Translations under genes and position numbers: made by a program | The notes under the pieces: generated by a model | Databases searched by the model: none | What the model saw: the letters and a program-made list of their open reading frames with translations, nothing else | What the model was told of the DNA's origin: nothing | DNA from: JAGMDK01 sp023128695 | GTDB taxonomy: Bacteria; Planctomycetota; Phycisphaerae; UBA1845; Fen-1342 | Assembly (NCBI GenBank): GCA_030628805.1 | Contig: DAOVQG010000226.1 | Location: forward strand, 1 to 7,821 | Reading direction: 5' to 3' | Length of the DNA stretch: 7,821 bases | Shown here: positions 3,677 to 7,821 of the stretch, piece by piece | Position numbering within the stretch: position 1 is the first letter of the stretch | How the letters are laid out: the number at the start of each line of letters is the position of its first letter

Positions 3677-5788
3677 ATGCAAGCTCCGGAGTACCAGTTC
3701 CTGCGACAAGCCGGCCGGATCCTGAATTCCGGACAGGCCCGCACGATCGTCCTGACCGGGGCTATCCACGACTTGTTCCATTTGGATGACCGGGCGCGAT
3801 CGCGCGACAATGAAGAGCCGCGGGCTTCAGCCCGCGCGGCCTCACGATCACCGGGCCGGCGCAAGATCGCGAACAATCATTCAGAATCAGAGCGCGACAG
3901 CGACCAACCAGGGGTAGGTGAATATGTACCGTTATTACCGTATCTGACCGCCCATTGGGACCTCCCGGAACGCATCCTCGTCGTTTACGAACTGAATGGT
4001 CCGATCCGTTTTCTGCACGCGGCCGATCGTGAGAAGGTTCGCGACGCCTGGCTCAAGTTACGGACCGGGCTCGACGCCAGCCAGTTGGCCATCGAGCAAA
4101 TGCTGCACGCCGGGAAGATGCAGGCCGAACTGGCAACGATGAGCGGCGAGTTTGACGCCCATCTCCAGCGGGCCATCGGCAAGCCCACGCTCGCACTCGA
4201 ACTGTTGCGGCAAATGTGTCTGGCCTCGCGCTCGGAGATCAACGGCAGGCCGCTGTTACGCGAAGGACTCATCATCCTGGTGGAGGCGGCGGATTTTCTG
4301 GTCCCGGAAGCCGAGATCACCCGGCTCTCCGACGCCGACCGACATCGCGTGGCGATCTGTCAGGACTGGTTCTCTGATCCGGGCTTTCTCGACGGCGACG
4401 ACGCCGTCATTCTGCTGGCCGAGTCGCGCAGCATGTTGCATCATCGCATCGCGCAGTTGCCGCACGTGCTGGAAGTGGAGGTGGCATCGGCGGACGAGCC
4501 GGTCCGACGGCATTTCATCGACTGGTTCGACGCTCGGCAGCCATCCGAAAAGAAGGTGCGTTTTGAGGGCTCACGCGACGCCCTCGCGCGGCTGACCGCC
4601 GGCCTGTCGATCCATGCCCTGGGCCAGTTGCTCAAGGGTGCGTCACACGAGGGACAGACGCTGACCGCCGGACACGTCGTCGCGAAAGTCGAGGAATACA
4701 TCAAGAGCCAACTCGGCGAGGACATCGTCGAGTTCAAGAAGCCGAAGCACACGCTCGCGGACGTGGTGGGATTCGGCCGTCTGAAGGGCTTTCTGCGCAG
4801 TGAGCTGATCCCGCGTTTTCAATCGAGCGGCCCCGACGTCCTGCCCGGAGCCGCCGTCGCCGGCCCCATCGGCGGCGGCAAGACGTTCATCTTTGAAGCG
4901 CTGGCCGCGGAGCTGGATATCGTCGTGCTCGTGCTCAAGAACATCCGCAGCCAGTGGTTCGGGCAGACCGACGTGATCCTCGAACGGCTCAAACGCGTCC
5001 TCAACGCGCTCGCGAAGGTGCTGATCTTCGTGGACGAGGCCGATACCCAGTTCGGCCGCGTTGACGCCCAGGCCCACGCCACCGAACGCCGCCTGACCGG
5101 CAAGATTCAGGCCATGATGTCCGACCCGGCGTTGCGCGGCCGCGTGATCTGGCTGCTGATGACGGCCCGCATTCACCTATTGTCGCCGGACATCCGCCGC
5201 CCCGGTCGCACGGGCGACCTGATTATCCCCGTGCTCGATCCGGAAGGGGAAGACCGGGATGCTTTTCTTCATTGGGTTGCCCAGCCCGTGCTTGACCGGA
5301 CGCTAAACGCTGACGAGCTCGAGCGATTGAGCGACGCCACGCCTAGCGACGCAGCGCTGGCGCGAGAATCCCATCAATCGCTGGCGCGAGAATCCCATCG
5401 ATCGCTGGCGCGAGATTCCCATCGATCGCTGGTGCGAGATTCCCATCTCGCACCTTCCAAGACAGGCGTGCTTGGCCGGGCGCTAAACGCGGACGGACTC
5501 GAGCGGTTGAGCGCGGCCACGCCCGGCTACTCGGCGGCGAACTTCGCCTCCCTCCGCTCCGAACTCATCGCGAAGGCTCGTGGCGACACGCTTTCGCTTG
5601 ACTACGTCATCGCCGTCGCCCAGGACCTGATCCCCGCGGAAATCGGCCAGACCCGGCGTTACCAGACGCTTCAGGCGCTGTTGAACTGTACCCGCCGTAG
5701 TCTGCTACCCGATCCCGAGGTGGATAACGCGCAGCGCGAAGCCTGGCGGCGGGAGATACGGCAACTGGAGCAGGAGGGGATCGAATGA
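3677..5788 (+). CDS. Ycf46/SpoVK-like AAA ATPase with two repeat-derived insertions
   Basis: 703 residues. Residues ~1-345 look like the degenerate N-terminal ATPase-like half of Ycf46-type proteins: a RTIVLTG strand near 22, YVPLLPYL, and a GLIILVEAADFLVP strand near 198-210. Residues ~355-535 are the active AAA core: HTLADVVGFGRLKGFL before Walker A GPIGGGKT (396-403), Walker B VLIFVDEAD (448-456; D453, E454), a sensor-1 strand VIWLLMTAR with T496, and the RRPGR arginine-finger region (507-511). A helical lid follows from ~600 (TPGYSAANFASLRSELI). Residues ~37-80 are a hydrophilic insertion that includes a palindromic repeat. Residues ~539-600 are a second insertion with four 8-residue repeats (LARESHxS type) between two copies of a VLxRxLNADxLERLSxATP segment. 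Substrate and partners are unknown. The start has only a weak ribosome site. The gene end overlaps the next start (ATGA), suggesting an operon with the downstream genes. Confidence 0.9.
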   Translation: MQAPEYQFLRQAGRILNSGQARTIVLTGAIHDLFHLDDRARSRDNEEPRASARAASRSPGRRKIANNHSESERDSDQPGVGEYVPLLPYLTAHWDLPERILVVYELNGPIRFLHAADREKVRDAWLKLRTGLDASQLAIEQMLHAGKMQAELATMSGEFDAHLQRAIGKPTLALELLRQMCLASRSEINGRPLLREGLIILVEAADFLVPEAEITRLSDADRHRVAICQDWFSDPGFLDGDDAVILLAESRSMLHHRIAQLPHVLEVEVASADEPVRRHFIDWFDARQPSEKKVRFEGSRDALARLTAGLSIHALGQLLKGASHEGQTLTAGHVVAKVEEYIKSQLGEDIVEFKKPKHTLADVVGFGRLKGFLRSELIPRFQSSGPDVLPGAAVAGPIGGGKTFIFEALAAELDIVVLVLKNIRSQWFGQTDVILERLKRVLNALAKVLIFVDEADTQFGRVDAQAHATERRLTGKIQAMMSDPALRGRVIWLLMTARIHLLSPDIRRPGRTGDLIIPVLDPEGEDRDAFLHWVAQPVLDRTLNADELERLSDATPSDAALARESHQSLARESHRSLARDSHRSLVRDSHLAPSKTGVLGRALNADGLERLSAATPGYSAANFASLRSELIAKARGDTLSLDYVIAVAQDLIPAEIGQTRRYQTLQALLNCTRRSLLPDPEVDNAQREAWRREIRQLEQEGIE
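3819..3836 (+). repeat. Palindrome CGCGGGCT-TC-AGCCCGCG inside the ATPase gene
   Basis: Perfect 8-bp arms with a 2-nt loop, read in frame as part of EPRASARAAS (residues ~47-56) within the extra N-terminal segment of the ATPase. It is a different palindrome family from the AATGTAG modules. Confidence 0.8.
5355..5450 (+). repeat. 24-bp tandem repeat, four copies, encoding LARESHxS
   Basis: Units begin with CGCTGG at 5355, 5379, 5403 and 5427. They encode LARESHQS, LARESHRS, LARDSHRS and LVRDSHLA. The period is a multiple of three, so copy number can change without frame loss. Confidence 0.95.
5431..5454 (+). repeat. Palindrome GGTGCGAGAT-TCCC-ATCTCGCACC
   Basis: Perfect 10-bp arms (5431-5440, 5445-5454) around TCCC. 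It sits at the end of the 24-bp repeats, whose units contain a half of the same palindrome (GCGCGAGAATCCCATC), so the tandem array probably grew from such an element. Confidence 0.85.
5772..5777 (+). promoter_or_regulatory. Shine-Dalgarno AGGAGG inside the ATPase 3' end
   Basis: AGGAGG lies 7 nt before the ATG at 5785, which overlaps the ATPase stop as ATGA. It supports a genuine translation start at 5785 even though that frame later appears disrupted. Confidence 0.75.
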
Positions 5789-6044
5789 CACGGAAGATGG
5801 GTGAGAGTCCGCGCCAGGACGCCATCGAGCGGCAAATCTTCTCGAAGCCGGTTTTCGCCAGGGTAGGTATGTCCCGCCGCGGCTCGGCGACGTGGTCCGC
5901 GCGGTGCTGCACGGTAAAGGCAAGTCGATCTCGATTTTCGTCGGGCTCAACGACGAGGGTCTCGCCGTCGCGGGCGGCTCCTTCTTCCGCCCCGGCGACG
6001 AAGCCCTGTCGAACACTGTATCCTACGAGTCAAACCAGCCATGA
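5785..6044 (+). pseudogene. Small unknown gene disrupted by a -1 frameshift
   Basis: A strong AGGAGG and an ATGA overlap mark a start at 5785, giving a plausible N-terminus (ESPRQDAIERQIFSKPVFARVG) to about 5868. That frame then turns into Ser/Arg/Ala-rich sequence. From 5868 the frame one base back reads like a real protein: YVPPRLGDVVRAVLHGKG, then SISIFVGLNDEGLAVAGG and SFFRPGDEALSN. It ends at TGA 6042-6044, which overlaps the moeA start. The back frame has no ATG or Shine-Dalgarno of its own, and a TGA at 5802-5804 closes it upstream. Joined, the product would be about 86 residues. I do not recognise it. The cause may be a lost base, a sequencing or assembly error, or programmed -1 frameshifting; no canonical slippery heptamer is visible near 5850-5870. 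Confidence 0.6.
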
Positions 6045-7255
6045 TGAACTTTGACACCGCTCGAAAACTCCTGGCCGACCAAGTCGAACCGCTGCCCCCT
6101 GTTGAAATGGGGTTGGCGGAAGCGCTGGGATGTCGCTTGGCTGAAACCCCCCGCGCCGATACGGACCTGCCCGCCGCCGATGTCGCGGTGATGGACGGCT
6201 ACGCCGCGCGGGCCGGGGAGCTGGCCTCCGGAGCGGCGTTGCCGGTGGCGTTCGAGATCCCTGCCGGACGGATTCCGCGACGGCTGCCACCTGCGTCCGT
6301 GGCCCGCATCTTCACCGGGGCGATGATTCCGGACGGCGCGGACACAGTGGTCCCCCAGGAGCAGGCCCGCGTGCCGCCCGATGGGAAGGTACTTCTGGAC
6401 GCCCTCCCGTCCGGCAGTTTCATACGCCGCCGGGCGGAAGTGTGTTCTGTTTCCGCCCCCCTGGGCACGCCCGGCAACTTGATTACGCCGCAACTGATCG
6501 CCCTGCTAAGCGCGGCGGGAGCCGACACCGTTCGAGTGATCCCCCGCCCGCGCGTGGCCGTCTTGTCGACGGGCTCTGAACTCGTTCCGATTCACCAACA
6601 ACCGGGCCCGGGGCAAATCCGTGATAGCAACGGGGTCACATTGGCGGCCTTGGTCCGAGCCGCGGGTTTCGAGCTGAGCTCCGTCGCCTCTGTCGCCGAT
6701 GAACTCCCGGCCCTGCGCAAGGCATTGCAGCACGCTTCTTCCCAGGCGGACCTGATCGCAACCTGCGGCGGAGTATCGGTCGGGGATTACGATCTGGTAC
6801 CTCAAGCGCTGCGTGACGTCGGCGGCGAGACGATTTTTCACAGACTCGCGATCAAGCCGGGCCGACCGGTTTTGTCGGCCCGCCTCGGACAGGTTTGGGT
6901 GGTCGGGCTGCCCGGGAACCCGGTCTCCGCGTTGGTGGATTGGCGACTGTTCGCGTATCCTCTGGGGCAGCGGCTGGCCGGCAACCCGCACGCGCTCCAG
7001 GAGTCACCCGAACCAGGTATCCTGGTGGAGCCGGCCCGCAACCCGGGCGACCGAACCATCTTCGCTCCGGCCTTGCTACATCCGGGGCGACCAGTGCCCC
7101 AGGTTACCATCCTGCCGTCGAAGGGTTCGCACGACGTGGCGACCGCCGCCCGGGCCCACGCCCTGGCGCGGCTCGACATCGGCGCGGATTTGGCGGCCGG
7201 AGACGAGGTGCAGTGCTTTCGACTTGACGCCGGCGAAGCGGACCTCCGGCGGTGA
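6041..7255 (+). CDS. moeA: Molybdopterin molybdenumtransferase MoeA
   Basis: 404 residues, the usual size for MoeA, which inserts molybdate into adenylylated molybdopterin to finish molybdenum cofactor in the cytoplasm. Visible family motifs are MDGYA (51-55), IFTGAMIPDGADTVVPQE (90-107), the MPT-binding-domain strands VAVLSTGSEL (172-181) and DSNG (195-198), CGGVSVGDYD (242-251), IKPGRP (271-276) and GLPGNPVSA (289-297). A C-terminal barrel domain runs from about residue 325. All catalytic-region motifs are present. The ATG at 6041 overlaps the TGA of the upstream reading frame; ATG 6044 is the alternative start. There is no strong Shine-Dalgarno, which fits translational coupling. It is followed 8 nt later by a MogA remnant, an enzyme that acts one step before MoeA. 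No other cofactor genes are visible. Confidence 0.97.
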   Translation: MMNFDTARKLLADQVEPLPPVEMGLAEALGCRLAETPRADTDLPAADVAVMDGYAARAGELASGAALPVAFEIPAGRIPRRLPPASVARIFTGAMIPDGADTVVPQEQARVPPDGKVLLDALPSGSFIRRRAEVCSVSAPLGTPGNLITPQLIALLSAAGADTVRVIPRPRVAVLSTGSELVPIHQQPGPGQIRDSNGVTLAALVRAAGFELSSVASVADELPALRKALQHASSQADLIATCGGVSVGDYDLVPQALRDVGGETIFHRLAIKPGRPVLSARLGQVWVVGLPGNPVSALVDWRLFAYPLGQRLAGNPHALQESPEPGILVEPARNPGDRTIFAPALLHPGRPVPQVTILPSKGSHDVATAARAHALARLDIGADLAAGDEVQCFRLDAGEADLRR

Positions 7256-7263
7256 GAGGAGTC

Positions 7264-7608
7264 ATGACAGCCAACCGAACAGAGATAACGCGGAAGAACA
7301 AGGTCATCCGGGCGGCCATCACGCGCGAAGTGCCCGGTTTGGCGGAAGCCATGCGGACCGCTTCGTCCCGGATAACCCCGCACGCATTCTTGCAGCGCGG
7401 CGTCTGCGGCATTCGCGGCGCGACCCTCATCCTGAACCTCCCTGGCAGTCAAAAGGGCGCCGTGGAAAACTTGACCGCCGTGCTTCCCGCTTTGCCGCAC
7501 GCGGTGCGACATGGGGTTGCGACGCAACACATAGCGAACCCCGTCATGAGTCGTCACCGCGGCCAACTTCTGATCGAACAATTCGAGTTGAAGAACATCC
7601 TCGCGTGA
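7264..7608 (+). CDS. N-terminally truncated MogA/MoaB-like protein
   Basis: 114 residues from ATG 7264, preceded by GAGAGGAG (7254-7261); a GTG at 7252 overlapping the moeA stop is the alternative. Residues ~15-75 match the C-terminal half of MogA-type molybdopterin adenylyltransferases: REVPGLAEAMR, TPHAFLQRGVCGIRG, LILNLPGSQKGAVENL, LPALPHAV. Full MogA proteins are about 160-190 residues and carry a GGTG substrate-binding loop and catalytic aspartates in their first half. Here that half is missing: only ~14 unrelated residues precede REVPG, and moeA ends immediately upstream. The tail after LPHAV also departs from the family. Adenylylation activity is therefore unlikely. It looks like a deletion remnant or a short derivative, perhaps still translated by coupling to moeA. 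Confidence 0.75.
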   Translation: MTANRTEITRKNKVIRAAITREVPGLAEAMRTASSRITPHAFLQRGVCGIRGATLILNLPGSQKGAVENLTAVLPALPHAVRHGVATQHIANPVMSRHRGQLLIEQFELKNILA

Positions 7609-7821
7609 GCTTATGTCAAGCGTATCCTACCACAATATGCAATGTATTAGTGGGTACACCGCCACCAAAAACAGAGCTAACCCAAGTTGAACACTTCTGA
7701 CCGGTTTTCGCTTTTTTGGCGGTTTCGATCGCGGCTCGGAGGATGGGGTCGGGGTTGGAACGGCTGAGAGGCGGTGTAGTCACGACCTACTTTTTGGCAA
7801 ACGCTTGATTTCGTGGCATTC
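7609..7821. other. Lower-GC tail of the window
   Basis: After the MogA-like gene the sequence becomes less GC-rich (notably 7609-7700) and has no plus-strand gene with family resemblance. I see no convincing terminator stem with a T-run. A small minus-strand frame is listed separately. The change of composition may mark a recombination junction. Confidence 0.4.
7616..7783 (-). CDS. Doubtful small hypothetical ORF
   Basis: A GTG at 7783 opens 55 codons to a TGA at 7618-7616. The product begins VTTPPLSRSNPDPILRAAIE, continues TAKKAKTGQK and ends NTLHIVVGYA. The helical, protein-like middle is the only argument for coding. Upstream in the same frame an in-frame TAG separates it from MPRNQAFAKK, so it could be the end of a gene broken by a stop. 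No Shine-Dalgarno is evident and I recognise no family. Confidence 0.2.
   Translation of the reverse strand: MTTPPLSRSNPDPILRAAIETAKKAKTGQKCSTWVSSVFGGGVPTNTLHIVVGYA

Larger units (their letters stand above)
5287..5524 (+). repeat. 180-bp in-frame duplication in the ATPase lid region
   Basis: The segment starting CGTGCTTGACCGGACGCTAA at 5287 recurs, starting CGTGCTTGGCCGGGCGCTAA, at 5467. The offset is exactly 180 bp (60 codons), with about eight differences over 5291-5344. The encoded copies are residues 538-556 and 598-616. The upstream copy continues into the 24-bp repeats, the downstream copy into the normal lid sequence PGYSAANF. Confidence 0.9.

Noticed and set aside
3677..6044. ATPase plus small gene as a MoxR/VWA-type chaperone or defence operon
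   Set aside because: The ATPase matches the Ycf46/SpoVK type, no VWA or effector domain is visible, and the downstream genes are for molybdenum cofactor synthesis.
6838..7581. A 247-codon minus-strand frame opposite moeA and the mogA remnant
   Set aside because: It is a shadow frame over two genes with clear family motifs, in GC-rich DNA where long antisense frames are common.

Overview
The window is a GC-rich chromosomal fragment, most likely from a planctomycete (Planctomycetota). I infer this from three things: an isolated type II pseudopilin, a Ycf46/SpoVK-like AAA ATPase, and above all dense families of short GC-rich hairpin repeats in intergenic DNA and inside reading frames. No rRNA, tRNA, CRISPR array, transposase or known defence system was seen. 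The taxonomic call is inference only.

Layout, left to right. 1-603: 3' end of an unrecognised protein whose C-terminus has eight cysteines in a mirror-symmetric spacing. 604-1287: non-coding repeat field with an 86-bp inverted repeat, a 64-bp tandem repeat with two full copies and one partial copy, and an 11-copy octamer array. 1288-2526: GAF-like plus HD-GYP cyclic-di-GMP phosphodiesterase, whose stop codon lies in a hairpin repeat. 2527-2678: more hairpins and two short tandem repeats. 2679-3338: pseudopilin with hairpin repeats translated in frame in its leader and in a mature-domain loop. 3339-3676: non-coding, three CCCCC/GGGGG hairpins and another palindrome. 3677-5788: AAA ATPase with two repeat-derived insertions. 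5785-6044: small gene apparently broken by a -1 frameshift. 6041-7255: moeA. 7264-7608: MogA-like protein lacking its N-terminal half. 7609-7821: lower-GC tail with one doubtful small minus-strand ORF.

The genes do not form one pathway. The ATPase, the broken small gene, moeA and the mogA remnant overlap or nearly touch (ATGA at 5785, ATGATGA at 6041, short gap at 7255), so they look co-transcribed, with moeA and the mogA remnant both belonging to molybdenum cofactor synthesis. The HD-GYP protein and the pseudopilin seem to be independent units separated by repeats.

The most distinctive feature is a 29-nt module: head AATGTAG, an 8-bp stem, and a 6-nt loop of the form CYCYGW. It occurs about eight times. 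Its arms vary between copies but stay complementary, and four copies are read in the same phase (Asn-Val-Ala) within two unrelated proteins. This resembles in principle the protein-embedded palindromic elements known from Rickettsia. I cannot tell from the sequence whether this family has been described before.
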